Source of the DNA: Epiperipatus broadwayi
Lineage: Eukaryota; Onychophora; Udeonychophora; Euonychophora; Peripatidae
DNA length: 64,000 bases
Assembly: GCA_028023455.1 (NCBI GenBank)
Contig: JAQFVV010013089.1
Location: forward strand, 206,858 to 270,857
Direction: 5' to 3'
Shown: piece after piece, positions 14,031 to 28,410 of the stretch
How positions within the stretch are numbered: position 1 is the first letter of the stretch
Layout: each line of letters opens with the position of its first letter
Notes under the pieces: model-generated
The model's database searches: none
Seen by the model: the letters and a program-made list of their open reading frames with translations, nothing else
What the model was told of the DNA's origin: nothing
Made by a program: the position numbers and the translations under genes

Positions 14031-14680
14031 TTTAATTAATGATTATTTAAATGATGATAACTATTTATTATATATATGGGATTTGACTAATATTGTATGT
14101 TTTGGTAACAGATATTTGATTTGTTTTGTTTGATATTATTGATTAGTTTCAATTATAACTTTTCTATGGCTTCATTTTATAATCACTTCGTTTTTGTGTG
14201 AATATTTTATTAGGCATGTGTAATGTTTATATCTTTATAAATAATATGGTTTAATGAGAATTAATATTTAAATATTTTACATATAATGTTTTAAGAGTAG
14301 TTGTCATTTTTATATTGTTACCTAGATATATTATAATAGAGAGCTTGGCATATTTTGGCAATATCTCAGATTGTTGATCATTTATGTGTTTGTTGATTTT
14401 GTTATATTAATTTAAATGTTGTTAACTATTATAATGGCTTGATTGTTTTTTTTTTATTTTTCTTAAATAAATTATTTTGATTAATAGTAAATTATTTTGT
14501 TTCTTTTATTATCGATTATTACTTGAATTATAAAATACAAAATACTGATATGTCAAAATGAAAGGTGTCCAAATGTAACTCATGCTAGGTTTATTTGTGT
14601 TTTACTTCACGATTTGGTAATAACTAGCAGAGTTTCATTTTAGAGTTTATAACTTCTCAATATTTTGTTTGTCACTTTGC

Positions 14681-15599
14681 TAGTGAATTTAACATTTTTC
14701 TTTGGTATTTTCTTATCTTAATTCCTAATATTATATTACAATTTGATATAGAAAGAAGTCTAGATTTAATATCTATTTGGCCCTTTTTAGTAAAGTTATG
14801 TACTGAACTATGTATATATCGATTACAAAGGATTATATATTTTTTATCATTTTGGTGACCCAATTCATGGGACTTAAATAAACGTATATCCCGTGAGAAA
14901 AAAGACAGTTATTTGTATTTTTTATCATTTTGGTCACATAACTTTTGGAGATATGATAAATACATTCTTGAATAATAAGAGGAGTTTTTTGTTTAACATT
15001 TGCCATTTCAATTATAGAGATTTTGATAGTATTATACCATGAAAAATAATAGTATTAGCATATTTTTCTTTTCCATATGATATGCTCTTATTTTGTAGAG
15101 ATTTTTTTTTTTTTTTTTAAAAATAGGCATTAATGTGTAAAGCTGGCTAATATAAAGCAGCCTGAGATATTTAAAAATATAGGAATTTTTTTAAGACTTT
15201 GACTTATTCAGTGATTGAAGCCTGATAAATTTTCCTTATTGTTTTTAATAAATTATATTTATTATCTTTAATTAGATGGAAGTAAAGGAACTTGGACTAT
15301 TGAAAAATATAATTTTTTTAATTTAAATTGTGGTTTCCCAATTTAACGATTATAAAATAAAAGGAAAAACTTTGAGATAGTCAATACAATTTAATGATTT
15401 TTTATTTATTTTTAGAAGATATAAGTTTGAATATTGTAAAGCCACATATATATTTTTCTTTATTATCAAATATATTTTGTGTCAATTTATAAATTTTAAA
15501 ATTAAGCAGCAAAGTAAAATTTTACTTCATGGTTTTCATGAAAATAAAATCAAGAGAATTCATTTGCTTTTATTTCCATTCTTGGGAGAAAACATAGTA
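14681..15599. other. No gene recognised
   Basis: AT-rich sequence between the left duplicated arm and the gag-like region; a poly-T run lies at 15100-15118. Nothing coding was seen. Confidence 0.4.
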
Positions 15600-17700
15600 A
15601 TATTTCAATTATTTATATTAATGGAACAAAATTTAGATTGATAATAGATAAAATAATAGTGATCAAGAAAAGGAGGTTAGTAGTGTTAGTCCTGAGCTAT
15701 AAGTTGAAGTAGTAGAGTCAGAAAGTCCAGAGATAACCTTTAAGGAATCTTAAATTGCAATTAGAAAAAATGAACCTATAAAAATAGTTCAGAAAAAAAG
15801 ATTATTTCATCAAATGTTGCAGAAAATGGCAAATAAAATTAATAAAAACATACAAAGAATGGAGCTAAGACTGAATCAAAGTATGAGTCAAATAAATGAA
15901 AATTTACAATAGAAAATAGATGAAAATAAAAATAATAATCATCATCATCAACCATTATCAATACACTGCAGGATAAATATCTCTCCAAGTTCAATCCATC
16001 TTCTCAGATCTTTAGTGTCTATTCTATACATCACCCCTGCACACATTCTTATTTCATCCATCCATCTCACACATTATCTTTTTCTGTGTCTTTTACAATC
16101 TCTTGGAATCCAGTTTAAAATTTCAATTGTCCATCTATTATCATCTCTTTTAGCAATATGTCCATCCCAACCCTACTTCAGTCTTTTAATTTTTTCACTG
16201 AGGTCAATAACACCTGTTTGTTCTCTTACCCATATATTGCATTTTCGATCTCTTCTTGTTACTCCCAACATGCATCTCTCTATACTTTCTTGAGTGGGCT
16301 GAAGTCTTTGTATTGCTCTTCTATTAAGTGTCCAAGTTTCAGATCCATAAAAAAGAACTGGTAAAACACATTTATTAAAAACCTTCCTTTTCAAACACAT
16401 AGGCATATTTCCTTTTAGTATCACATTATTTCTGTCAAAAGCACTCCAACAAAGTTTAATTCTATGAATAATTTCATCCATTATGTTTTCATCTGTATTA
16501 ACAATCTGACCAAAGTATTTATAACTGTTAACTTCTTCTAAATCATCATAAATGAATGAAAATATGCAATAGAATCAGATGAAAACATGCAAGAAATGGA
16601 GAAAAAAATGGATCACAGTATGAGTCAAATGAAAGAAAATTTGCAACAGAAAATGAATGAGAAAAAGAATCAAATAAATAAAAATATGCGAAGAATAAAT
16701 CAAAGAATGGATCAAATGAATGAAAATTTTTAGAATGTGAACAGAGAATGGAGAAAATAAATAAAAATCTGCAACAGAAAATGGATGAAAATCAGAGAAT
16801 ATTGATGTTAAAATCTGCAGCATGATGTGAAAGTGATACAGTGGGTAATCCAAAATCAAAAAATGGAAGTAAAATAAAAAATAAAAAAAATACACTTTGA
16901 AATGAAAGAACAATTAGAGAAAAAATAGAATTAAGTAATAAAGTTCAAAACGTAGAAGAAGGCATTGCCAAAGAGAAAAAGAAATGAAGCTATTTTCAAG
17001 GTATTTTGAGAAAAATAAAAATTAAATATGTATTTTTTAGAAGAAATAATTGATAGCATAGATGTAATCAAAGTCTACAATTTATATAGTTGTTGTTTAT
17101 GAATGTAATTTTGACATAAGAAGCATAGAGTTAGATAAAGATAGTATAGTTTGTATAGAAAAATCCAAAATTGATGTGGATTTTAAATCTCAACATTTTA
17201 AAATTGATGGTGAAATGGAATGCTTTTGTAAAAATGATGTAATAGATAATGAAGAACCTGAAATAAATATAGGAATTGATAAATGTAGATTTGATGATGA
17301 AATTATAAGAGAATCTAAAATTGATTAAAAAATCATAGATGATTATGACATTGATATGAAAATGTTAGGAGAGTCAAATATTTTTACAATTACAGCAATG
17401 GATTTTGAATTTAAATACAGAACATATGCTTTAGAAGAATAATTGTAAAATGACACAAATAAAAATATTATATGATTTAGAAGTGTTAAATAATACCAGG
17501 CATAATACAATTTGGTTTTTTACTTTTATGAAACTTCATATAGATATAGAAGTATGGGAGTTTGTATGTGAGGGTAACTGGAATAAAAAATGTTTTTATG
17601 TTATGAATTATGAAGTTGTGAGTATGGCAGTTTTATGTGAGATTACATTAATCTTATTTGATTCCAAAGTAGGAAAAAAATTCATAATGGTGAATGTTTA
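15600..17700 (+). pseudogene. Decayed gag-like coiled-coil region of a retroelement
   Basis: Plus-strand frames broken by stops encode a long coiled coil rich in Met, Gln, Asn and Glu, with recurring QMNENLQQKM-type heptads (about 15820-15915 and 16560-16790). Acidic Asp/Ile-rich segments (17130-17340) and an 83-codon frame at 17450-17701 follow. It resembles the gag-type first frame of invertebrate retroelements, but no reverse transcriptase or nucleic-acid knuckle is visible. A LINE fragment is nested at about 15940-16548. The direct duplication 11133-14680 / 18822-20545 brackets it. Confidence 0.5.
15940..16548 (-). pseudogene. 5-prime-truncated RTE-type LINE fragment nested in the gag-like region
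   Basis: The minus strand encodes the C-terminal third of the same LINE as at 12505-14030: LEEVNSYKYFGQIVNT, MDEIIHRIKLCW, MPMCLKRKVFNKC, YGSETWTLNRRAIQ and CMLGVTRRDRKCN. The 3-prime tail (AATAATAATCATCATCATC on the plus strand) is at about 15938-15956. The coiled-coil reading on both sides is interrupted exactly by this block, so it inserted after the gag-like element. Frameshifts are present. Confidence 0.88.
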
Positions 17701-17783
17701 GAATTATTGTGTATAATGAAATATATAGTTTGTAGTAGTGATTATAAGAACATTGGTTTTATATGGAATCAGGATACTATATT

Positions 17784-18035
17784 TCTTGAGAATAAAGAAA
17801 ATAAATATTATGGTTAATAATAATGTGAAAGACTAAAACTGTTGATGGAAGCACCTTAAAAATGCTTATGTGACAGATAATCAGATGTAATAATGACTGC
17901 ACATGGAACTCTCAATTCAAAAACACAAGCCAGAACATAAGCTTCTTCTATACATAAATTTATATATAAATAAGTCAGACTCAAGCATTCTGAACTAAGA
18001 GCATGAAGCTTAAAACATCTTCACATTTAATTCAC

Positions 18036-18106
<71 letters not shown>

Positions 18107-18345
18107 AAATATATATATATATATATATAAAAACAATGGGAAATCTTTCGATTTAAAATGAAGCAATTTTTAAATCTAATGAAATGATAGTAACAAATGT
18201 AAATATATAAATTTATTAAGTGCTAACAGATGATCTAATAATAATGTGAAAGGCTAAAACCTTCAGCAGAAGCACCTACAAATGCTTATGTGACAGCCAG
18301 TCAGATGCAATAATGACTGCACATGGAACTTTCAATGGATAAATC
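17784..18345. repeat. Third repeat family, two partial tandem units
   Basis: The block GTGAAAGACTAAAAC...GACAGATAATCAGATG starts at 17824 and recurs as GTGAAAGGCTAAAAC...GACAGCCAGTCAGATG at 18245, a spacing of about 421 bp. An AT microsatellite lies between. The same blocks occur at 57915-58345. No ribozyme core was recognised. Confidence 0.75.
18036..18129 (+). repeat. (AT)n microsatellite
   Basis: Long alternating AT run with one short A-run interruption, inside a third-family repeat unit. Confidence 0.95.
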
Positions 18346-18821
18346 AATGTAGTGAAATTATTGACTCATATGGAAACTATGTTAAGTTTAAGCCAAAAAA
18401 ATATGAATAGGTATTATTTATGCCTGAACTTAATATTATTTGTGGTTAATAAACTAATTGAAGTGGTTTCTATTATTGGAATTTTAGGGAGACTAAAAAA
18501 GCTCCAAATTTTAAAGGGCATCAACAATATTTTTTTATTATTAAAATTGGACAGCATATACTTTCTATTTATTATTTTTTTGGATGTACATAACCATCTA
18601 TATTTAGTTCACATATATTTTTAAATATTACGGGTAAATATTTTGTTTAATTGTTATGTATTTGAGTTCAAATTAATAAGATATTTAATGTTAACTCAAT
18701 TCTTACTAAAGTTTATATCATATAAATACATAAAAAGTCAGAATATTTTTTAATAGTAAGCAATATAATTGTTAAATGTAATAAAAAGTTTCTTCTGTGA
18801 AAAGGGATGGTGTTAATGAAA

Positions 18822-20545
<1,724 letters not shown>

Positions 20546-20786
20546 CTGAAAGTCTGGCTCACAAAGTAACAAATATGGTTTGTTTTGCACCAAAGATTTA
20601 TTACTGTAATAGTTGATAATTGTTGATATATTATGGTAGAATATATTTTATTATATATTACCTACATTATATATATATATATATATACATATATGACAAT
20701 AGATGGCGTTATACCAAAAACACCTTCAAGCGTTTGTTTACATAAACGTCAGAGCGAGTATTTCACTATCTCTAACTTAATTTCCA

Positions 20787-20830
20787 CCTTCATATCATGA
20801 TTTCAAGCTATTTGCTATCATCAGTGAAGG
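20787..20830 (-). ncRNA. Type I hammerhead ribozyme, array A, reverse unit 1
   Basis: In sense: CCTTCA, core CTGATGA (the canonical form), stem II AGC/GCT around AAATA with T-T flanks, GAAA, minimal stem III ATC-AT-GAT, cleavage base A, then TGAAGG pairing with CCTTCA to form stem I. All invariant core bases are present. Confidence 0.8.
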
Positions 20831-21187
20831 ACAGGATTAAGAAACTAGATCTAAAACACAAACTCTGAGCATTTAAGAAACAGTTTCTATTCAGCTTGCG
20901 AGCGTGAATCTTTTAGACACGTAATGTCTTCAAACTTAGCATCGCATGCCAGATAGCTACATGGGTCTGATATCAGTTCAGCATCATCACATAGTAAAAG
21001 TCTCTGCAATATATATCATTGCAAGAAAGACCTCAAAGGTACATTTATGAAAAACAAAAAACACAAGTTAAAAACTTGCATACACTTGTATTTATGACAA
21101 TAGATGGCGTTATACCAAAAACACCTTCAAGCGTTTGTTTACATAAATGTCAGAGCGAGTATTTCACAATCTCTAACTTAATTTCCA

Positions 21188-21231
21188 CCTTCATATCATG
21201 ATTTCAAGCTATTTTCTATCGTCAGTGAAGG
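21188..21231 (-). ncRNA. Type I hammerhead ribozyme, array A, reverse unit 2
   Basis: It has the same layout with core CTGACGA and GAAA. Stem II reads AGA...GCT, so one base pair is lost. Confidence 0.7.
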
Positions 21232-21521
21232 ACAGGATTAAGAAACTAGATCTAAAACACAAACTCTGAGCGTTTAAGAAACAGTTTCTATTCAGCTTTG
21301 AGTTTCTATTCACCTTTGAGGTCTTTCTTGCAATGATATATATTGCAGAGACTTCTACTATATGGTGATGCTGAACTGATATCAGACGCATGTAGCTATC
21401 TGGCATGTGATGCTGAGTTTGAAGACATTACATGTCTAACAGATTCACACTCGCAAGCTGAATAGAAACTGTTTCTTAAATGCTCAGAGTTTGTGTTTTA
21501 GATCTAGTTTCTTAATCCTGT

Positions 21522-21565
21522 CCTTCACTGACGATAGCAAATAGCTTGAAATCATGATATGAAGG
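21522..21565 (+). ncRNA. Type I hammerhead ribozyme, array A, forward unit 1
   Basis: CCTTCA, CTGACGA, AGC-AAATA-GCT, GAAA, ATCATGAT, cleavage base A, TGAAGG. Stem I is 6 bp, stem II 3 bp plus a T-T step, and stem III only 2-3 bp. Such short stem III forms usually act as dimers, which suits a tandem array. Confidence 0.8.
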
Positions 21566-21922
21566 TGGAAATTATGTTAGAGATAGTGAAATACTCGCTC
21601 TGACATTTATGTAAACAAACGCTTGAAGGTGTTTTAGGTATAACACTATCTATTGTCATAAATACAAGCGTATGCAAGTTTTTAACTTGTGTTTTTTGTT
21701 TTTCATAAATGTATCTTTGAGGTCTTTCTTGCAATGATATATATTGCAGAGACTTCTACTATGTGGTGATGCTGAACTGATATCAGACCCATGTAGCTAT
21801 CTGGCATGCGATGCTGAGTTTGAAGACATTACGTGTCTAAAAGATTCACGCTCACAAGCTGAATAGAAACTGTTTCTTAAACGCTCAGAGTTTGTGTTTT
21901 AGATCTAGTTTCTTAATCCTGT

Positions 21923-21966
21923 CCTTCACTGACGATAGCAAATAGCTTGAAATTATGATATGAAGG
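21923..21966 (+). ncRNA. Type I hammerhead ribozyme, array A, forward unit 2
   Basis: As unit 1, except stem III reads ATTATGAT, which weakens it. Confidence 0.72.
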
Positions 21967-22323
21967 TGGAAATTAAGTTAAAGATAGTGAAATACTCACT
22001 CTGACGTTTATGTAAACAAACACTTGAAGGTGTTTTTGGTATAACACCATCTATTGTCATAAATACAAGCGTATGCAAGTTTTTAACTTGTGTTTTTTGT
22101 TTTTCATAAATGTACCTTTGAGGTCTTTCTTGCAATGATATATATTGCAGAGACTTCTACTATGTGGTGATGCTGAACTGATATCAGACCCATGTAGCTA
22201 TCTGGCATGCGATGCTGAGTTTGAAGACATTACATGTCTAAAAGATTCACACTCGCAAGCTGAATAGAAACTGTTTCTTAAACGCTCAGAGTTTGTGTTT
22301 TAGATGTAGTTTCTTAATCATGT

Positions 22324-22367
22324 CCTTCACTGACGATAGCAAATAGCTTGAAATCATGATATGAAGG
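22324..22367 (+). ncRNA. Type I hammerhead ribozyme, array A, forward unit 3
   Basis: Identical in core and stems to forward unit 1. Confidence 0.8.
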
Positions 22368-22724
22368 TGGAAATTAAGTTAGAGATAGTGAAATACTCGC
22401 TCTGACATTTATGTAAACAAACGCTTGAAGGTGTTTTTGGTATAACGCCATCTATTGTCATAAATACAAGCATATGCAAGTTTTTAACTTGTGTTTTTTG
22501 TTTTTCATAAATGTACCTTTGAGGTCTTTCTTGCAATGATATATATTGCAGAGACTTCTACTATGTGGTGATGCTGAACTGATATCAGACCCATGTAGCT
22601 ATCTGGCATGCGATGCTGAGTTTGAAGACATTACGTGTCTAAAAGATTCACGCTCACAAGCTGAATAGAAACTGTTTCTTAAACGCTCAGAGTTTGTGTT
22701 TTAGATCTAGTTTCTTAATCCTGT

Positions 22725-22768
22725 ACTTCACTGACGATAGCAAATAGCTTGAAATCATGATATGAAGG
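22725..22768 (+). ncRNA. Type I hammerhead ribozyme, array A, forward unit 4
   Basis: As unit 1 except the first stem I base is A (ACTTCA), leaving 5 bp in stem I. Confidence 0.75.
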
Positions 22769-23125
22769 TGGAAATTAAGTTAGAGATAGTGAAATACTCG
22801 CTCTGACATTTATGTAAACAAACACTTGAAGGTGTTTTTGGTATAACGCCATCTATTGTCATAAATACAAGCATATGCAAGTTTTTAACTTGTGTTTTTT
22901 GTTTTTCATAAATGTACCTTTGAGGTCTTTCTTGCAATGATATATATTGCAGAGACTTCTACTATGTGGTGATGCTGAACTGATATCAGACCCATGTAGC
23001 TATCTGGCATGCGATGCTGAGTTTGAAGACATTACATGTCTAAAAGATTCACACTCGCAAGCTGAATAGAAACTGTTTCTTAAACGCTCAGAGTTTGTGT
23101 TTTAGATCTAGTTTCTTAATCCTGT

Positions 23126-23169
23126 CCTTCACTGACGATAGCAAATAGCTTGAAATCATGATATGAAGG
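23126..23169 (+). ncRNA. Type I hammerhead ribozyme, array A, forward unit 5
   Basis: Identical in core and stems to forward unit 1. Confidence 0.8.
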
Positions 23170-23526
23170 TGGAAATTAAGTTAGAGATAGTGAAATACTC
23201 GCTCTGACATTTATGTAAACAAACACTTGAAGGTGTTTTTGGTATAACGCCATCTATTGTCATAAATACAAGCATATGCAAGTTTTTAACTTGTGTTTTT
23301 TGTTTTTCATAAATGTACCTTTGAGGTCTTTCTTGCAATGATATATATTGCAGAGACTTCTACTATGTGGTGATGCTGAACTGATATCAGACCCATGTAG
23401 CTATCTGGCATGCGATGCTGAGTTTGAAGACATTACGTGTCTAAAAGATTCACACTCGCAAGCTGAATAGAAACTGTTTCTTAAACGCTCAGAGTTTGTG
23501 TTTTAGATCTAGTTTCTTAATCCTGT

Positions 23527-23570
23527 CCTTCACTGACGATAGCAAATAGCTTGAAATCATGATATGAAGG
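23527..23570 (+). ncRNA. Type I hammerhead ribozyme, array A, forward unit 6
   Basis: Identical in core and stems to forward unit 1; lies in the partial last unit of the array. Confidence 0.8.
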
Positions 23571-23837
23571 TGGAAATTAAGTTAGAGATAGTGAAATACT
23601 AGCTCTGACGTTTATGTAAACAAACGCTTGAAGGTGTTTTTGGTATAACGCCATCTATTGTCATAAATACAAGCGTATGCAAGTTTTTAACTTGTGTTTT
23701 TTGTTTTTCATATATATATATCAGTGATGAGAGATGACTTTTTAAGGAACGGAAGCACAATTCTTTTTTATAATGTTTTTATTTTACTTGCCACAACAAT
23801 TTTATGTAATAGCACCTAATATATATATATATATATA

Positions 23838-25395
23838 TTGAAACAGGGCTAAGTTTGATCCCTGTTTCAAAAAGTAAACTTGCCTATATGCGTCAATATA
23901 GTCTGATTAATTAAATTTATTTCTTTTTCATATTTATATTTCCTTTTAGTATAAATTTATAATTCTAAATAGGGATTTAAAAAGGTTTAAATAAATAGAA
24001 GAGGGGGGGGTATGTGTGCTCGTTTGTTTTTTTGAAAAACACATGTATATATTTTGCTATATAGAATAATATATATAAAATAAGTATAAATGCAGTTACG
24101 GAAATATACTTTATTTTTCAAGATGGAAACTTTTTAATTTTATTTTTGGAAAAGTTAAATGAAAAAAGATAGCAAAAATAACTTGATTGATATCTAAGGA
24201 ATTTAATTAGTGAGATTTAAGTTTAGATTCAAAAGAATTTTGATGAAAACAAAAGAAAAACAAAATTAGATTTGGAGGTGTGAAACGTTTTTGTTTAAAA
24301 AAGAATCCGGATTTTTGAGATGCAGAACTTGCTAAAAAGAATTCATTCTATTGCTGATTTTTGTAAGAAGTGCTGCGAGAGAGATTTGTGGAGAGAAATG
24401 GAGGGTGAAATGGTGGGCAAGCCAGCTTAAGAAAGTGTAAGGGTGCCCAGCAGTGCAATCCTGCTCCATGAAGGTTTGAAGGTGGCTGCAGGAAAAGTAA
24501 CTGACGAAGATAGAAACAATTTGATCCAAAGTCTAAATTTAAAAAAAGGGAATGGAATCAACAAGCAAGAATATAGGATGGCCAGAATAAATAATTCAAT
24601 TTCATTGGCATTATATAAGTGCTATAAAAAGGAGTCAAAATTAATAAAAAATTTCACTTTTAATAATCCATCATTTTCCCCAGGGTAGAAAAGAAATGCA
24701 GGTATGTACACATTTAAAAATATGTAATTAGTGTTCCAGATAGCATCTGTTTTTTTTAATTTTTCACAAACTTTCTTTACAAACTTCATTATCATGACAA
24801 TGTGTATAAATTTAAAAAAAAAGGAAAGAATCAAAGAAAAAGAAATGATTTTTCTTACTGTATGAACTGATATATGTTTTATTCATGTGATTTTTTTAAA
24901 TATCTAAGCAGTATGTGTATGCATGCATTTTTTTTTAAATAAAAAGCACAAAATATTTAATCATGGTAAAATAAAAATGTACAAATTTAAAAATGAAATG
25001 AACATTTATTGGTATTGTTTATTTAGGTCTGGTTTTATAAAAGTAGAAAGAATTTAGAATAGTATATCAAGCATATTAAAGTATAGTAACCTCCTTCCAA
25101 ATAGATTTCCATCGATTTGTCAATCCCCTGCCCTGAGTAGAGCTAGTCCAGGGCATTTCCATATTGGTATTCCAGCTCTCCCAGCATAATTCTTATACTA
25201 ATATAGGATTGGCACTTGAGGTCATAAATTGATGCTCATAAATATGCTGGGTGAGAAGTGGAATAATTTTTGAAATACTTTTAAGAATATATATATATAT
25301 AATACAATTATGCATATATGTGTAGCATTATATACAAACCCACAATCTTACAAATGGTTATATATGTGTGATATATATATATATGGAAAATGGCA
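23838..25395. repeat. 1.55-kb unclassified repeat, copy 1
   Basis: It matches 26352-27905 in the same orientation with moderate divergence. It starts after a TA run with a hairpin: TGAAACAGGG and CCCTGTTTCA flank CTAAGTTTGAT. It ends near a TA run followed by GGAAAATGG. Short frames occur on both strands but none is conserved intact in both copies, so no protein is claimed. Confidence 0.75.
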
Positions 25396-25669
25396 AATCC
25401 CATTATAATGGTGTCCCAACTAAAGGGCTTTCAAAGAATGGAAAATATGGGGGAGGGAGTATAAGGATTAAGTATGAAGAAAGGAAGAGAAATGTAAGAA
25501 AAATATAGTGTTTTAGCATAAAAGAAATCAGAAAATAGGCAATGGAGTGAATTAGTTAGGGAAGTTACGTATGCAGCATAATGCTTTGGGGGAGGGAAAG
25601 TAGGCCTGAAAGTTTTTTTTATTTACTTTTTTAGGTTGTGGGTTCAATATTTATCTTAGTTATTATAGG

Positions 25670-25728
<59 letters not shown>

Positions 25729-26351
25729 ACATATGCAAAGTAGTGATTTATGTGTTTGTCTGTTTGTAAGCATAGAGAATAAATAAGTCGTGGCTGTGAA
25801 GTTTTGGGAGGAAAGTGGTCTAATTCTGACGGGAGATATGGGGTTGGCTGCTGGATCAGGCATGTTGGTGTGTTGTGTTCTGTGTATAGCTGCTTTTTAT
25901 TCCTGACATGGTTGGAAAATTCCAAATAAGAATCAGGCATTTGTCCTAGTTACCCACACCCTAAGACTCAGAAGTAGCAGAGTGTGGTTAGGAGATGCTG
26001 GCATTTGTCCAAGTTACCCACACTTCTAAGACTCGGTAGCAGCAGAGTGTGGTTAGGAAATGTCTTCTTGTTTAAAAAAAAAGTAAACTTTCTTTTAAGT
26101 TTTTTTTATTTTGTGGTCATCTAACCAAGTAAGTCAGGGTAGAGTTGGCTGTATTCATTCATAGCATATCATATGCTCGTGAGTTTTGGTCAGACCCAGA
26201 GTATATCATTAGACCGATGGTCGCTTCCTTTTAATTTTATAGCTACAGAGTGAAAGTCGAATAAAATAGATTTTAGGACATACGTATATAGTTTTGTTGC
26301 TTTAGACATAAGCCATTCAGAGACCATATTTAAAGGCTTCCAGGAGGGGGG
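25396..26351. repeat. Spacer between the two 1.55-kb repeats, with TA run and short tandem duplication
   Basis: It contains a TA microsatellite at 25672-25726. A duplicated block of about 66 bp starts at 25938 and again at 26004 (GCATTTGTCC...GTGTGGTTAGGA), each able to fold through CCACAC/GTGTGG. No gene was recognised. Confidence 0.6.
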
Positions 26352-27905
26352 GTATTGAAACAGGGCTGAGTTCGATCCCTGTTTCAAAATTAAACTTTGC
26401 TATATATGCGTCAATATAGCCCAAATTAATGGAATTTATTTCTTTTTAATATTTATATTTATAACTAGATAGGGATTAAAAAAGGTTAATATAAACAGAA
26501 GAGGTGGGGGTATGTGTGCTTTTTGTTTTATGAAAATGTGTGTATATATATTTTTGCTGGATAGAATAATATGAAGAAAAAAAAAAGTAAAAAGTATACG
26601 GAAATGTTTTATTTTTCAAGATGGAAGCTTTTCAATTTCATTTTGGAGAAGTTAAATGAAAAAATATAGCAAAAAGAACTTGATCGATATCTAAAGAATT
26701 TAATTACGAAGATTCAAGTTTGGATTCAAAAGAATTTCAATAAAAACAAAAAGAGAACAAAATTTGATTTTGAGGTATGAAAAGCTTTTGTTAAAAGAAG
26801 AATCCGGATTTTTGAAGAAAAAAACTTGCTACAAAAAAGTATTCTATTGCGGATTTTTGTAGAGAATGGTGAGAGGAAGAATTGTGGTAGAAATGGCTGG
26901 TAGAATGGTGTGCAAGCTGGTTTAAGAAAGCATAAGCATTCCGGGCCGTGTAATCCCGCCCCATGAAGGTCTGAAGGTGGCTGCAAAAAGGGTAACCATC
27001 AAAGATAGAAACTAATTGCTCCAAAGTCTAAATTAAATTCAAAAAGGAATGGAAACACTAAGCAAGAATATAGGACAACTGGAATAAATAATCAAATTTG
27101 ATTCCCATGATATCAAGTGCTATAAAAAGAAATCAAAACGACTAAATTTTTTTTTACTTTTGATAATCCATCATTTTCCCTGATGAAGAAAAGCAATTAG
27201 GGTATGTGCACATTCGACAATATGCTAATTAGTATTCCAGATAGTGTCTTTTTTTTTAATTTTTCACAAACTTTCTTTACAAACTTTCTTATCATGAACG
27301 ATATGCATAAACTTTTAAAAAGGAAAGAATCAAAGAAAAAAAAAAGATTTTTCTCACTGGTATGAACATGATATATGTCTTATTCATATGATTTTATACA
27401 TATCTTGGCAGGGTGTGTATGCATGCATTTTTCTTAGTAAATAAAGAGCACAAGATCAAATAATATTTAAGCAGGATATAAATAAAATATTGTACAAAAT
27501 TTTAAAAATGAAATTTATGTTTATTTGTATTGTTTATTTAAGTTTGTTTTTATAAAAGGGCAAAGAATTTAGAATAGTATATCAAACGTATTTTAGTATA
27601 GTAAACCACCCCTCGTAGATTTCCTTCGATTTCCAATCACCCGCCCTGAGTAGAGCTGGTCCAGGGCATTTTCATATTGGTATTCCAGCTCTCCCAGCAT
27701 AATTCTTATAGTAATATAAGATTGGCACTTGAGGTTATAAATTGATGCTCATAAATATGCTGGGCAAGAAGTGGAATAATTTTCGAAATACTTTTAAGAA
27801 TATATATATATATATTACAATTACGCATATACGTGTAGCGTTATATACATACCTGCAATCTTACAAATGATTATTTATGTGCATGATATATATATATGGA
27901 AAATG
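26352..27905. repeat. 1.55-kb unclassified repeat, copy 2
   Basis: Second copy of 23838-25395. Its left-end hairpin is TTGAAACAGGG / CCCTGTTTCAA around CTGAGTTCGAT, keeping the stem while the loop differs. The GTTCGATCCC part resembles a tRNA B box, but no tRNA fold is present. Confidence 0.75.
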
Positions 27906-28410
27906 GAAAATCCTGATATAATAATATAATAAAAGTAATATATAATAATAATATAATATACTATACATTATATTACAATTTACTAAAGTTCGCAACATCT
28001 TGTAAATTATTCCTGTTATTTTTCCCCACTAAAAACCAAACATATTTTTAGCAGATATCTGCATTCAAGGACAAATAAACATTTCTAGCATATACTCTGT
28101 TGCAAAAGTAGAACATCTGAAGCAGATAGTAAAAATGGAAATTACCAATCGCACTGTTTTTGTAATTTTTGCATAGAAAAATTACTTCAGGTAAGACATA
28201 TTATATATCATTCTTTTCAGCATTTTAAGATGCATGTGATGAAGCTGGCTATGAAATTGTAATTTTAAGTTATACCTTTTAAAATTGAAAATTTGTGAAC
28301 CGTTTAAAAATGTAAAAAATCTTTTTTAAATTATTTTTTTTGGTAATGACTATTTTATCAGCTTTATTACATTATTTCATATTTGCACTTTATATATATA
28401 TATATATATA
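27906..28410. other. No gene recognised
   Basis: AT-rich spacer between the 1.55-kb repeat and the second 4.66-kb repeat. It ends in a TA run at which the latter begins. Confidence 0.4.

Larger units (their letters stand above)
11133..14680. repeat. Left copy of a direct duplication (split by a LINE)
   Basis: The pieces 11133-12072 and 14028-14680 together match 18822-20545 in the same orientation, from the block TTCCTTTGGAATATATTTTA to GTGTCCAAATGTAACTC and beyond, with many substitutions and small gaps. The LINE at 12073-14027 interrupts this copy only. The pair could be an old segmental duplication or the long terminal repeats of a decayed retroelement with the gag-like region between them. 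Confidence 0.75.
20693..23711. mobile_element. Array A: hammerhead-bearing 401-bp tandem repeat with one orientation switch
   Basis: From left: one full unit (20693-21093) and a partial unit (21094-21299) have ribozyme sense on the minus strand. After a scrambled junction at 21300-21313 come five full units (starts 21314, 21715, 22116, 22517, 22918; exactly 401 bp apart) and a partial one (23319-23711) with sense on the plus strand. TA runs abut both ends. Units are nearly identical, so the array is young. The short open frames of about 60 codons in each unit (MQERPQRYIYEK...) follow from the repeat and are not taken as a gene. I infer a retrozyme-like non-autonomous element. Confidence 0.85.

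Noticed and set aside
20693-23711. Repeated 60-codon frames (MQERPQRYIYEK...) in every array A unit and relatives in array B
   Set aside because: They are antisense to the ribozyme strand, vary in length and frame between families, and follow from high identity of the units. There is no sign of protein-level conservation.
20693-23711. CRISPR array
   Set aside because: Units are 401 bp without short repeat/spacer alternation, and the genome is clearly eukaryotic.
24443-24688. 81-codon frame in the 1.55-kb repeat, and antisense frames at 26726-27024
   Set aside because: None stays open in both repeat copies, and the frames overlap on opposite strands.
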